Below are positions 32,841 to 41,583 of a DNA stretch of 53,612 nt, in pieces (positions within the stretch are counted from its first letter, which is position 1; every line of letters begins with the position of its first letter). The notes below the pieces were generated by a model. It saw nothing but the letters and a program-made list of their open reading frames with translations. It did no database searches and was not told where the DNA came from. The stretch comes from CALAED01 sp937891035 (lineage in GTDB: Bacteria > Actinomycetota > Actinomycetes > Streptosporangiales > Streptosporangiaceae). The DNA lies in NCBI GenBank assembly GCA_035642125.1, contig DASQSZ010000250.1:1-53612 (forward strand), read 5' to 3'. The position numbers and the translations under genes are program-made.

Positions 32841-33650
32841 ATGGGTCAGGTGAACCACCGGGGTCCCGCGGCGCGGCCGGGCCCGGTCTTCCTCATCATC
32901 GTGACGGTGTTCGCGCTATGCGGCCTCATCGCCTGGCGGTACGGCCCGCAGGCGAACGAGTTCGCCGCCCGCTTCGCGCTGTTCGGTTTCGTCGTGGCCG
33001 GCTGGATCATCTCGCTGTGCCTGCACGAGTTCAGCCATGCCTACTTCGCCTACCGCTCCGGCGACCACAGCGTCGCCACCCGCGGCTACCTCACCCTGGA
33101 CCCACGCAAGTACGCCGACGTCACGCTGAGCTTCCTCATCCCGGTGCTGTTCATCTTGATCGGGGGCATCGGCCTGCCGGGAGGCGCCGTCTGGATCGAC
33201 CGCGGGGCGATCCCCGGCCGGCTGCGGCACAGCCTGATCTCGGCGGCCGGGCCGATCGCCAACGCGTTGTTCGCGATCGCGCTCGCCCTCATCATCACCA
33301 GCATCGCTCCGCCCGACGAGTTCGCCACGCTCAGTCACGGGGTCTTTTGGTCGGGGGTCTACTTCCTGGCCTTCCTGCAGATCACGGCGGCGTTGCTCAA
33401 CCTGATCCCGGTCCCGGGGCTTGACGGGTTCGGCATCGTCGAGCCATACCTGCCACGGCACTGGGTGGCGAAGGCGAATCGGATCGGCGGCTACGCGTTT
33501 TTCATCCTGATCGCGCTGCTGTGGGTGCCGCCAGTCAATCGCGCCTTCTTCGACGCCGTGTTCCACCTCACCGACGCGCTCGGGATCGGCACGGGCGGGA
33601 TCGAGCTGGGCCGTCAGCTGTTCCAGTTCTGGCGGCCCATCGGCCCCTGA
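32841..33650 (+). CDS. Site-2 protease family (M50) membrane metalloprotease
   Basis: This 269-residue protein has six hydrophobic segments. The zinc motif HEFSH lies in ISLCLHEFSHAYFAYRSGD (about 60-78), and the distal ligand region is NLIPVPGLDGF (about 190-200), where the usual LDG Asp is kept. Relatives cut membrane-bound anti-sigma factors and other single-span proteins. The ATG lacks an obvious ribosome binding site. The gene is divergent from the MpaB-type gene across 60 bases. Confidence 0.9.
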   Translation: MGQVNHRGPAARPGPVFLIIVTVFALCGLIAWRYGPQANEFAARFALFGFVVAGWIISLCLHEFSHAYFAYRSGDHSVATRGYLTLDPRKYADVTLSFLIPVLFILIGGIGLPGGAVWIDRGAIPGRLRHSLISAAGPIANALFAIALALIITSIAPPDEFATLSHGVFWSGVYFLAFLQITAALLNLIPVPGLDGFGIVEPYLPRHWVAKANRIGGYAFFILIALLWVPPVNRAFFDAVFHLTDALGIGTGGIELGRQLFQFWRPIGP

Positions 33651-33776
33651 GCCGCACGGGGCGGCCGGTCCGCCGGCGGTGTCGAACCGGCGGTAGCCGG
33701 ATACCCCGGGAGGTCTGGTGGTTTACTGGACAACCATCGAAGCCAGCTGAGTGCAATCCCTCCCGGGAGGTCCTCG

Positions 33777-35279
33777 ATGTCCGTGGCGATGGACGCCGAG
33801 CGCGAGACGTTCGAATCCCTCAACCCGGCCACCGGCGAGGTCGTCGGTAAGCATCCCGTCCACGACGAGCAGGCCGTACGTGCCGCGGTGGAGCGGGCCG
33901 GGCAGGCGGCCCACTGGTGGCGTGCGCTCGGCTGGAAGGAGCGCCGACTGCGGCTGCTCAACTTCAAGGGCTCGCTCACCCGCTCCCTCGGCCGGGTCGC
34001 CGAGCTGATCCACGAGGAGACCGGCAAACCGCTGGCCGACGCCCAGCTGGAGACGATCGCCGCGATCACCCACCTCGACTGGGCCACCAAGCACGCGCAA
34101 AAGGTGCTCGGCCCGCGCAGCGTCTTTCCCGGGCTCGTCTCCATCAACCAAAAGTGCACGCTGGAATACCACCCGCTCGGCGTCGTGGGCGTCATCGGGC
34201 CCTGGAACTACCCGATCTTCACGCCGATGGGCTCGATCGCGTACGCCCTCGCGGCCGGCAACGCGGTCGTGTTCAAGCCGTCCGAGTACACGTCTGGTGT
34301 CGGCGAGCTGCTCGCCGAGATCTTCACCGGCGTGGTACCCGAGCAGCCGGTGTTCCAGGTCGTCACCGGCTTCGGCCAGACCGGCGCCGCGCTCGCCGGG
34401 GCCGGCGTGGACAAGTTGGCCTTCACCGGCTCGGCGGCCACGGCCCGCAAGGTCATGGCCGTGTGCGCTGAGAGCCTCACCCCGATGGTCGCCGAGTGCG
34501 GCGGCAAGGACGCGTTCATCGTGGACGCCGACGCCGACGTCGAGGCGGCGACCGACGCCGCACTGTGGGGCGCGATGTCCAACGCCGGGCAGACGTGCAT
34601 CGGCGTGGAGCGGGTGTACGTCCACGACGCCGTCTACGACGAGTTCGTCGGCAAGCTCACTGAGAAGGCGCGCGGGCTGCGGCCCGGAGAGGACCGGGCG
34701 GCCGCGTACGGGCCGATCACGATGCCCCGCCAGCTCGACGTCATCGAACGGCACATCAACGACGCGTTGGACAAGGGCGGCAGGGCCGTGGTCGGCGGCG
34801 CCGAGTCGGTGCGGCGGCCCTTCGTCGAGCCGGTCGTCCTCGTGGACGTGCCCGACGAGTCGGCCGCGGTCTGCGAGGAGACCTTCGGCCCGACCATCAC
34901 CGTCACCAGGGTCGCGAGCATGGACGAGGCGGTGACCAAGGCGAACGCCACCGGCTACGGCCTGGCCAGTACGGTCTTTTCCGCGAGCAGGTCCCGTGCC
35001 ATGGCCGTGGCCCGGCGGCTGCGTACGGGCATGACCTCCATCAACGCCGTGATCGCCTACGCCACCGTGCCCAGCTTGCCGTTCGGCGGGGTCGGCGAGT
35101 CCGGGTTCGGTCGGATCCATGGTGCCGACGGCCTGCGCGAGTTCGCCCGCGCCAAGGCCATCACTCGCCAGCGTTTCGCCCCGGCGGTCGACCTGACCAC
35201 GTTCAAGCGAGAGGACTCGGCGCTGGCGCGCGCCCTGCAGCTGGTCACCATGCTGCATGCGAAACACTACAAACGATGA
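33777..35279 (+). CDS. NAD(P)-dependent aldehyde dehydrogenase family protein
   Basis: This 500-residue protein has the ALDH fold with GVIGPWNYPIFTPM, FKPSEYT, the cofactor-binding FTGSAATARKVM, the general base Glu in AECGGKDAFIV (about 240) and the catalytic Cys in AGQTCIGVERVYV (about 273). It has the C-terminal ALDH ending FGGVGESGFGRIHG. Overall it resembles long-chain or succinate-semialdehyde-type dehydrogenases; the substrate is not determinable. GGGAGG stands 6 bases before the ATG. It is monocistronic, with a hairpin terminator at 35435. Confidence 0.93.
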   Translation: MSVAMDAERETFESLNPATGEVVGKHPVHDEQAVRAAVERAGQAAHWWRALGWKERRLRLLNFKGSLTRSLGRVAELIHEETGKPLADAQLETIAAITHLDWATKHAQKVLGPRSVFPGLVSINQKCTLEYHPLGVVGVIGPWNYPIFTPMGSIAYALAAGNAVVFKPSEYTSGVGELLAEIFTGVVPEQPVFQVVTGFGQTGAALAGAGVDKLAFTGSAATARKVMAVCAESLTPMVAECGGKDAFIVDADADVEAATDAALWGAMSNAGQTCIGVERVYVHDAVYDEFVGKLTEKARGLRPGEDRAAAYGPITMPRQLDVIERHINDALDKGGRAVVGGAESVRRPFVEPVVLVDVPDESAAVCEETFGPTITVTRVASMDEAVTKANATGYGLASTVFSASRSRAMAVARRLRTGMTSINAVIAYATVPSLPFGGVGESGFGRIHGADGLREFARAKAITRQRFAPAVDLTTFKREDSALARALQLVTMLHAKHYKR

Positions 35280-35434
35280 CGAACGCGACAGCACGCTCTG
35301 CGTGCCCGAAGGCGCCGTGCGGCCGCTTAGGACGGGGTAGGCCCGGCCGGATGCGGAGATACTGAGCACCCGCGTGATCTGCGGGCCGAGGCGAGGCCGC
35401 GCGGCGCGCGCAAGGCGCGCGTTCAATGACGCCG

Positions 35435-35466
35435 CGCCCGCGTCCTCGACGTCGGGCGGGGTTTTT
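35435..35466 (+). terminator. Hairpin plus T-run terminator after the aldehyde dehydrogenase gene
   Basis: CGCCCG (35435-35440) pairs with CGGGCG (35453-35458) and is followed by GGGGTTTTT. A second strong hairpin, GCGCGCAAGGCGCGC, lies just before it. Together they fit intrinsic termination of the plus-strand transcript. Confidence 0.6.
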
Positions 35467-35516
35467 GTCGCGCACGGACGACCATACGCGCCGGGGGCCT
35501 CGTAGGGTCGGTCGGT

Positions 35517-35598
35517 GGGGCCTGTTTCACAGGCACGTCGCCGGGCCCGGCATGCCGACGCCCGGTGGCGCTGGGGACAGACCGGTGGAACAGGCCCC
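35517..35598. terminator. Long inverted repeat between convergent genes
   Basis: GGGGCCTGTT (35517-35526) and AACAGGCCCC (35589-35598) are perfect complements enclosing a smaller GCCGGGCCCGGC palindrome. The element lies in the 343-base gap 35280-35622, which holds no gene, and just downstream of the subtilase stop on the minus strand. A bidirectional, U-less terminator is the simplest reading. Confidence 0.45.
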
Positions 35599-35622
35599 CA
35601 GCCATCCGGGTACCGCGGCGAA

Positions 35623-37080
35623 TCACCTGAGGGCGCGTTCGGCGGCGACCACGTCGACGAGCCCGACTCCCTTGTCGGGGGATGTGGTGGAGGAGCCGGA
35701 TCGCTCGTAGGGGGCGCCGTCGGCGTACTTGTGCGCCGACGTCTTGAGCGCCCGCTCGATCTGCCCCGGCGAGGCGCCGGGGGCGGCCTGGAAAAGCTGG
35801 GCGACGATGCCCGCGATATGCGGCGCGGCCATCGACGTGCCGCTCAGGTTGACGTACTCGCCGGTCAGGTCGCTGTCCGGGACGGCCGTCAGGCAGCCCT
35901 GCAGCGTCCACCGGCACGAGGAGAGGATTTTTACCCCGGGCGCGGAAATATCTGGATAGGTGGCGGCAAGTCCCTTCTTGCCGCGAGAGCTGAACTCGGC
36001 GATCTTCCCGGCCCGCGTGCCGGTGCCCAGGTCGTCGTACGCGGCGACGCTGATGACGCCGGGCGTCGGGTCCTGGCCGGGCGGGTTGCTGCGGTTCGCC
36101 GAGCCGTCACCGCCGTCGTTGCCGTTCGCCCACACGGTCACGATCCCCGCTTCGACCAGCTTGCGCTGGAACCGTACGATCGCGTCCTGCGGGTCGAAGT
36201 CGCCGCCGCCCGCCGGTCCCCACGAGTTGCTGACCACCTTGATCGGCGGGCACATCGCCGCGCCGACCCCCGCGCCGCACGGCTTGGCGTGGTTGTGCAG
36301 CACCCAATCGAGCCCGTTCGCGACGTCATAGATGCTGATCACGACGTCGACCGACAGCGCGACGATCTTCGCGCCGGGAGCCGCGCCATGCATCGCCCTG
36401 CCATCGACGCGCACGTCACGACCGGCGATGATGCCCGCGACGTGAGTGCCGTGACCGCCCTCGGCCAAGATGTCGGAGTCGTTTCCCGGTACGTCGAAGA
36501 AACACTCCGGACCCAGGGACACATGCGGGCAGATGCTTTTCAGGTTCGCCACGACGGCGCTCGAACCGTCCTTTTCCGTGAGGAACGGGTGCGTGCCGTC
36601 GACCCCGGTGTCGATCTCGGCGATGGAGACGCCGCGCCCGTCGAGCGCGTGTCCGTCGGCGCCGGTGAGCATCCGGCGGGCCGCGTCGCCGCGGGTGGCG
36701 ACGTTCGACGTGACGTCGGTGTAGACCAGCGGCCGGTCGCCTTCGAGATAGATCACCCCCGGTTGCCGCGCCGCCGCCCGGATCCGGTCGGGCGGGCCGG
36801 ACGCGACGGCCACACCGATGGCCTCCCATGTGCGCATGAGCCGCAACCCGGACGCGCGGGCGGCAAGGGCGGCGACCTGCGCGGACGTGCCATGCACCAA
36901 CACCGTCATCGGAGCGGGCGGCCGCGAGACCGCTCCGGGCGCCGCCTGCTCGGCCGTGAGCCGGGCCGCCAGCCATTCCTGGATACGCGCGCCGGGGGGC
37001 GGCGCGGCGGCCGCCACCGGCGGTATAGAAGCGATCGTGAACCCGGCCACGACCGCGGTGATGATCGCTTTGCCGCGCAT
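35623..37080 (-). CDS. Secreted S8 family serine peptidase (subtilase)
   Basis: This 485-residue protein has a Sec signal peptide (ITAVVAGFTIASIPPVAAAA) and an inhibitor-like propeptide with MTVLVHGTSAQVAAL (about 58-120). The catalytic triad is Asp157 in IAEIDTGVDG, His210 in GGHGTHVAGI and Ser in SGTSMAAPHIAG, with the oxyanion Asn in VWANGNDGGDG. Six cysteines could form disulfides. GAGGAGG stands 9 bases before the ATG at 37080. It is an extracellular protease with no dedicated partner gene next to it. Confidence 0.94.
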   Translation of the reverse strand: MRGKAIITAVVAGFTIASIPPVAAAAPPPGARIQEWLAARLTAEQAAPGAVSRPPAPMTVLVHGTSAQVAALAARASGLRLMRTWEAIGVAVASGPPDRIRAAARQPGVIYLEGDRPLVYTDVTSNVATRGDAARRMLTGADGHALDGRGVSIAEIDTGVDGTHPFLTEKDGSSAVVANLKSICPHVSLGPECFFDVPGNDSDILAEGGHGTHVAGIIAGRDVRVDGRAMHGAAPGAKIVALSVDVVISIYDVANGLDWVLHNHAKPCGAGVGAAMCPPIKVVSNSWGPAGGGDFDPQDAIVRFQRKLVEAGIVTVWANGNDGGDGSANRSNPPGQDPTPGVISVAAYDDLGTGTRAGKIAEFSSRGKKGLAATYPDISAPGVKILSSCRWTLQGCLTAVPDSDLTGEYVNLSGTSMAAPHIAGIVAQLFQAAPGASPGQIERALKTSAHKYADGAPYERSGSSTTSPDKGVGLVDVVAAERALR

Positions 37081-37224
37081 ACCGTGAGTCCTCCTCGACG
37101 TACCGGGCGAAACAATGCCATGATCGCTACGCACGGTACACACGACATAGTCGCACGGTAACGGGATTCGGGCCGGGCATTGCCATTGTTCGCCGTGTCC
37201 CAATCGGGATCCGGACCGGCCCGG

Positions 37225-38922
37225 CTACGCCTCGGCCGCGTCCCGCGTCTCGGAAGCGTCCCGCGTCTCGGAAGCGTCCGGGGCCTCGGAAGCGTCCGGG
37301 GCCTCGGCCGTGCTCACCGGCCCGAGGGGCGTACGACCGCGTATGAGGTCCGCCGCACGTTCGGCGACCGCGATCGTGGGCGCGTTCGTGTTGCCCCGCG
37401 GCACCGCCGGCAGCACCGAGGCATCGACCACGCGCAGCCCTTCGATGCCGCGCACCCGCAGATCCGGGTCGCAGACGCCGAGCCCGTCGCCGCCCATCGC
37501 GCAGGTGCTCGTCGGGTGGTAGAGGGTCACCACGTCCCGCCGTACCCAGGCGCGCAGCGCGTCGTCGGAATCGATCTGCTCGCCGGGCGCGTACTCCCCG
37601 GCGGTGAGCTTGGCCAGCTTGCCCGCGTAGGAGATCTCCCGCGCCTGCCGTACGCCCGCGACGAGCACCTCGAGATCGGCCTCGTCGGTCAGGTACCCGG
37701 GATCGATGGCCGGCTTCCAGCGCGGATCGGCCGACCGCAGCGTGATCCGGCCGCGCGAGCCCACGGCCACGGCGGTGATGAGCACAGTGAACAGCCGGCG
37801 CGCCGGGTCGGTGAGGCCCTGGTCGATGTACGGCGTGGCCAGCACGTGATATTGCAGGTCAGGGGCCGGCAGGCCGTCCACTGTGCGGACGAAGCCGCCC
37901 GCCTCCGCCGCGTTGGACGCGTACGGCCCGCGCCCCAGTGACTGCCACAGCAGGAAGGTTCGGGAGTTGATGCCCTCCCACAGGCCTTTGGTGCTCGGGG
38001 CGTGCCACAGCGCGGCCACCGTCGGGTGATCCTGCAGCCCGCCGCCCACCTCGGGCGCGTCGAGCACGACATCGATGCCCAGCTCGCGTAGATGGTCGGC
38101 CGGGCCGATGCCCGACAGCATGAGCAGTTGCGGGCTGGCCACCGCGCCGCCCGACACGATGACCTCGCCGGTCGCCGCCGTCCGTTCTTCGCGGCCACGC
38201 CGCCGATAGCGTACACCCGTGGCGCGGCCGCCCCCGCCCGCACTCCCCTCGATCTCGATCTTGGTGACCAGCGCGTCGGTCTCCACCGTGAGGTTGGGCC
38301 GGTCGAGCGCCGGACGCAGGTAGGCGTCGGCGGTCGACCACCGCCGGCCGCGTCGCTGGGTGACCTGGTAGAAGCCGACGCCGTCCTGTTCGGCCCCGTT
38401 GCCGCCGTTGAAGTCGTTGTTGGCCGGCAGCCCGTAGGCCGTCGCCGCGTCCACCCAGGCCCGGCAGAGCGGATGCTTGTAGCGCAGATCCTCCACCCGC
38501 AGCGGGCCGTCGACCCCGTGGTCGGCCGACTCCCCTCGCTGCTGGTCTTCGGCCCGCAGGAAATAGGGCAGCAGGTCGTCATAGCCCCAGCCGGTGCACC
38601 CGTACTTGTCCCGCCAGGTGTCGTAGTCGTGCCGGTGCCCCCGGATGTAGATCATCGCGTTGGTCGACGAACTGCCGCCGAGCGTGCGGCCGCGCGGCCA
38701 ATAGACGCTGCGGTCGGCCGCGGCCGGCTGCGGGGTCGTCGTGTAGTTCCAGTCGTACGGCCCCTTGAACAAGGTGGCGACCGTGACGGGGATGTGCAGC
38801 TCCGGCGCGTCGTCGGGCGGGCCGGCCTCAAGCAGCAACACCTTGATGTCCGGATCTTCGGTCAGCCGGGCGGCGAGCACGCACCCCGCGCTGCCCGCAC
38901 CGACAACGATGTAGTCGTACAC
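37225..38922 (-). CDS. GMC family FAD-dependent oxidoreductase (choline dehydrogenase-like)
   Basis: This 565-residue protein starts YDYIVVGAGSAGCVLAARL (FAD-binding), with the GMC signatures WPRGRTLGGSSSTNAMIYIRG and SGGAVASPQLLMLSGIG and the active-site His in LYHPTSTCAMGG plus Asn in PRGNTNAPT. GTG 38922 is preferred over the ATG four codons earlier because GGAGG then lies 5-6 bases upstream and the protein begins like its relatives. It oxidises an alcohol to an aldehyde or acid; the substrate is unknown. The C-terminus carries an EAPDASE/ETRDASE repeat tail. It is divergent from a TetR-type gene, which probably represses it. Confidence 0.93.
   Translation of the reverse strand: MYDYIVVGAGSAGCVLAARLTEDPDIKVLLLEAGPPDDAPELHIPVTVATLFKGPYDWNYTTTPQPAAADRSVYWPRGRTLGGSSSTNAMIYIRGHRHDYDTWRDKYGCTGWGYDDLLPYFLRAEDQQRGESADHGVDGPLRVEDLRYKHPLCRAWVDAATAYGLPANNDFNGGNGAEQDGVGFYQVTQRRGRRWSTADAYLRPALDRPNLTVETDALVTKIEIEGSAGGGGRATGVRYRRRGREERTAATGEVIVSGGAVASPQLLMLSGIGPADHLRELGIDVVLDAPEVGGGLQDHPTVAALWHAPSTKGLWEGINSRTFLLWQSLGRGPYASNAAEAGGFVRTVDGLPAPDLQYHVLATPYIDQGLTDPARRLFTVLITAVAVGSRGRITLRSADPRWKPAIDPGYLTDEADLEVLVAGVRQAREISYAGKLAKLTAGEYAPGEQIDSDDALRAWVRRDVVTLYHPTSTCAMGGDGLGVCDPDLRVRGIEGLRVVDASVLPAVPRGNTNAPTIAVAERAADLIRGRTPLGPVSTAEAPDASEAPDASETRDASETRDAAEA
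37229..37311 (-). repeat. In-frame 18-bp tandem repeat in the GMC gene tail
   Basis: About four copies of an 18-base unit (plus-strand consensus GCGTCTCGGAAGCGTCCC, with GGGCC variants) encode EAPDAS/ETRDAS. The tail lies beyond the GMC fold and is acidic and probably disordered. Confidence 0.8.
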
Positions 38923-39066
38923 GGCCGCCTCCATGGTCTATGCGCCGTTCTTGGCGCGAGGTGTTCCGAGGGCCCATCGAAGGCCGGGAAGTATCCGCAA
39001 GAGTATCGAGCGCCAGAATCGGGTTCATCTGACACCGCGCGGTCAATTCGTGCAAACATCCTCTGA

Positions 39067-39723
39067 ATGAGCGATGTGCGTACGTACCGGGGCCTCTCCG
39101 CTCAAGAGCGGTTGACCGACCGTAAGGAGCGGCTGCTGGCGGCCGCCCTCGAGCGGTTCGGCGGTCAGGGGTACTCCGCGACCACCATCGAGATGCTGTG
39201 CACCGACGCGAAGGTTTCCACGCGCGGGTTCTACGAGTGCTTCGACGGCCGCGAGTCGCTGTTGCGCGTTTTGTACGACCGGATCCTCGGCGAGAGCGGG
39301 CAGCGGGTGCGGCAAGCCTTGGATATGGCCGACGGGACTGTGGCGGGGCTGGTGCGCGCCGGGCTGACCGCCTACATCGGTTATATGACCGCGGACGAGC
39401 GGCGGGCCCGCATCGCCCACGTCGAGGTGCGCCGGGCGGGCGAGCCGCTGCACACCGCGCGACGGGCGGCCGTGCACGACTTCGCTGAAGTGATCGCCGG
39501 CCTGGCCGACGAGAACACCACGCTGACCGGCCTCGACGTTCGCAGGCTTTCGGTGGGTCTGGTCGGGGCCGTGCAAGAATTGCTGATCGACTGGGTACAC
39601 TCGACGCCGCGGCCAAGCACCGAGGAGGTCGTCGCGACCGCGGAGTATCTCTTCCTCGCCGCTTTCCCGCAGCCGCGTTTCCCGCAGCCGCCGACGGCCG
39701 CTGCGCCCGGCGGGCCCCTGTGA
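39067..39723 (+). CDS. TetR/AcrR family transcriptional regulator
   Basis: This 218-residue protein has an N-terminal helix-turn-helix (RKERLLAAALERFGGQGYSATTIEMLCTDAKVSTRGFYECFDGRESLL, about 19-66) and an alpha-helical ligand domain. The promoter region 38923-39066 is shared with the divergent GMC oxidoreductase gene, its likely target. That gap contains the inverted repeat GCGCC-GTTCTT-GGCGC (38942-38957), but no strong operator could be singled out. The proline-rich tail is unremarkable. Confidence 0.92.
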   Translation: MSDVRTYRGLSAQERLTDRKERLLAAALERFGGQGYSATTIEMLCTDAKVSTRGFYECFDGRESLLRVLYDRILGESGQRVRQALDMADGTVAGLVRAGLTAYIGYMTADERRARIAHVEVRRAGEPLHTARRAAVHDFAEVIAGLADENTTLTGLDVRRLSVGLVGAVQELLIDWVHSTPRPSTEEVVATAEYLFLAAFPQPRFPQPPTAAAPGGPL

Positions 39724-39842
39724 CCGCCGGGCGCGACCCCCCTGCGATCCAGCACTGCGATCTATTACGATGTGTACTGGACCGGCACCACAGTGTAGTC
39801 GGCTCCCTTCACCCCGTCTTCGGAACGAGCCAGGCGGGTCCG

Positions 39843-39848
39843 TAGGCT
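39843..39848 (+). promoter_or_regulatory. -10 box for a leaderless adenosyltransferase transcript
   Basis: TAGGCT followed by six bases and ATG 39855 fits the leaderless pattern seen elsewhere in this window. No ribosome binding site is present. Confidence 0.5.
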
Positions 39849-39854
39849 GACCAC

Positions 39855-40445
39855 ATGGCTGACGAGCGCAAAGACAATCCGGTGGTGCTGTCGCGGATCT
39901 ACACCAAAACCGGCGACGACGGGACGACGGGTCTGGGCGACGGGAGCCGTACGGCCAAGACCGATCCGCGGCTCACCGCGTACGCCGACGTCGAGGAGGC
40001 GAACAGCGCGATCGGCGTGGCGCTGTCGATGGGGCGACTGCCGGACGGCATCGCCGCCGCGCTGCGCCGGATCCAAAACGAACTGTTCGACGTGGGCGCC
40101 GACCTCTGCGCGCCCGTCGTGCCGGATCCGCCGTACCCGCCGCTGCGGATCGACGAGTCGTACGTCACGCGGCTCGAGGAGGCCTGCGACACCTACAACG
40201 CCGATCTGGAGCCGCTGCGGAGCTTCATCCTGCCGGGCGGCGGGCCGGGCGCCGCGCTGCTGCACGTGGCGAGGACGGTCGTGCGGCGGGCTGAGCGATC
40301 CACGTGGGCGGCCATCGAGGCCCACGGCGACACGATCAACCCGCTCACCGCGCGTTACCTCAACCGACTGTCCGATCTGCTGTTCATCTTGTGCCGGGTG
40401 GCCAATGCCGACCACGGCGACATCCTGTGGAAACCCGGCGGCTAG
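39855..40445 (+). CDS. Cob(I)yrinic acid a,c-diamide adenosyltransferase (PduO type)
   Basis: This 196-residue protein carries RIYTKTGDDGTTGLGDG (ATP-binding N-terminus), RRAERSTWA and YLNRLSDLLFILCR, the PduO/MMAB hallmarks. It transfers the adenosyl group from ATP to cob(I)alamin, making coenzyme B12. It is a single-domain trimeric type of the usual length. In actinobacteria this gene often lies close to atpC and DUF2550, as here. Confidence 0.94.
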   Translation: MADERKDNPVVLSRIYTKTGDDGTTGLGDGSRTAKTDPRLTAYADVEEANSAIGVALSMGRLPDGIAAALRRIQNELFDVGADLCAPVVPDPPYPPLRIDESYVTRLEEACDTYNADLEPLRSFILPGGGPGAALLHVARTVVRRAERSTWAAIEAHGDTINPLTARYLNRLSDLLFILCRVANADHGDILWKPGG

Positions 40446-40490
40446 GTCGACTCCGCAGGCGGCGCCTCCCTACCCGGGGGGTGTGCGTCA

Positions 40491-40601
40491 TCCGCTCATG
40501 ATCCGCGCCGCTGGGCGAAGGGGCTCATGAGCGGACTGGCAAGGCGCCCGGCGGAGCCGCTCCATGCTTTTCAGAGGTGTGCGGGCGGCGGAGCCCTCCG
40601 C
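40491..40601. terminator. Two inverted repeats between convergent adenosyltransferase and DUF2550 genes
   Basis: TCCGCTCATGA (40491-40501) pairs perfectly with TCATGAGCGGA (40525-40535), and GCGGAG-CC-CTCCGC forms a tight hairpin at 40588-40601. The gap has no gene and lies between two stop codons, so bidirectional termination is likely, without T-runs. Confidence 0.5.
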
Positions 40602-40619
40602 AGGCGCGGACCCCGCGGG

Positions 40620-41114
40620 TCAGGTGATGTGATCGACAGGGAAGCCGGGCGGGGCCGCCTCGAGCCAGGCGAGGAAGCCGGTGAGCGCCGCGGCTCCCAT
40701 CGCCAGCTCGACGGTCAGCGGGCCGTCCCGCAACTCGATCACGGCGGCCTCGAGCGGCAGACCGGACACCTCTCCCGCCTCGGGGCGACGCCGGTTGGAC
40801 ACAACGAGATCCCGGCGATGCAGGATGTGCCGGGGCCGGGCGCGGAAACCGAACATCTGGTGCCAGTACAGCTCGTCGCCCCGGTAGCGGCCGACGCCGA
40901 GCCGCCAAGAGCCCGTCGCCCCGCCCTCGGTCAGCGTGCGCAGACTGCACTCGATCGTGCCACCGTGGCGTTCGAGCAGCCAGCGGCGCACCAAGACCAC
41001 GGCGAGCAGCAAGACCACGAGCAGGAAAACGGCGGCGAGCACGACGCCGACATCCAGCGCCAAGAGCCCGCCGTCGGCCGCTAGACCACGGCCTATACCC
41101 CCGCGGCTACCCAC
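40620..41114 (-). CDS. DUF2550 family membrane protein
   Basis: The 164-residue product has one N-terminal transmembrane helix (VGVVLAAVFLLVVLLLAVVLV) and the DUF2550 body: GTIECSLR, WRLGVGRYRGDELYWHQMFGF, and VELAMGAAALTGFLAWLEAAPPG. The family is restricted to actinobacteria and is found next to atpC; its function is unknown. It lies 74 bases after atpC and is probably the last gene of that transcript. The GTG at 41114 is used because GGGGG lies 7 bases upstream; a start closer to the helix is possible. Confidence 0.85.
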   Translation of the reverse strand: MGSRGGIGRGLAADGGLLALDVGVVLAAVFLLVVLLLAVVLVRRWLLERHGGTIECSLRTLTEGGATGSWRLGVGRYRGDELYWHQMFGFRARPRHILHRRDLVVSNRRRPEAGEVSGLPLEAAVIELRDGPLTVELAMGAAALTGFLAWLEAAPPGFPVDHIT

Positions 41115-41188
41115 TCATCGCCCCCGGCCGAGGCCACTTTGGCTACCTGAATCTCTTGGCCACCTTATTGCTCGCGTCGCCGGCCACC

Positions 41189-41581
41189 TTATTCCTCCAC
41201 GCCGGCGGCCTGCAGGCGGGCCCGTGCCCGCCGTTCGGCCGCCGCCGCCTGCTCGTCGCGCTCGCCCTCGCCCGCCTGCCGCAGCGCCTCGCGGGCGGCG
41301 GAGACGTCGATCTCCGTGCCCAGCTCGGCCTGCTCGGCGAGCACGGAGACCTCGTCGTTCGCGACGGACAAGAACCCACTGCCGACCATGGCGAGGATCG
41401 GATCGGCCCCGCCGGTGGGCGTGATCTTCACGATGCTGCCATCGAGAAGGACGCCGAGCACCGGCGAGTGCCCGGGCAGAATGCCGATCTCGCCTTCCAG
41501 GGTCCGGGCGACCACGAACTCGGCCTCGCCCGACCAGACCTCTCGCTCTGGGGACACCAGGGCGACGCGCAGCTCAGCCAC
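41189..41581 (-). CDS. atpC: ATP synthase F1 subunit epsilon
   Basis: The 130-residue product has the epsilon beta-sandwich (ELRVALVSPEREVWSGEAEFVV, GEIGILPGHSPVLGVL) and a C-terminal helical hairpin (SAAREALRQAGEGERDEQAAAAERRARARL). Epsilon links gamma to the c-ring and can inhibit ATP hydrolysis. GTG 41581 with GGAG 8 bases upstream lies two bases after the atpD stop, so it is tightly coupled. A 12-base direct repeat, GGCCACCTTATT, is seen at 41158 and 41182, around its stop. Confidence 0.95.
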   Translation of the reverse strand: MAELRVALVSPEREVWSGEAEFVVARTLEGEIGILPGHSPVLGVLLDGSIVKITPTGGADPILAMVGSGFLSVANDEVSVLAEQAELGTEIDVSAAREALRQAGEGERDEQAAAAERRARARLQAAGVEE

Positions 41582-41583
41582 GG

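Noticed and set aside
33723..35426. Minus-strand open frame of 567 codons
   Set aside because: It is antisense to the aldehyde dehydrogenase gene, with no domain.
35515..37161. Plus-strand open frame of 548 codons
   Set aside because: It is antisense to the subtilase gene, whose catalytic triad is clear.
40491..40535. Inverted repeat considered as a transposon end or attachment site
   Set aside because: It lies between convergent stop codons, has no target duplication and no recombinase gene nearby, so termination is simpler.
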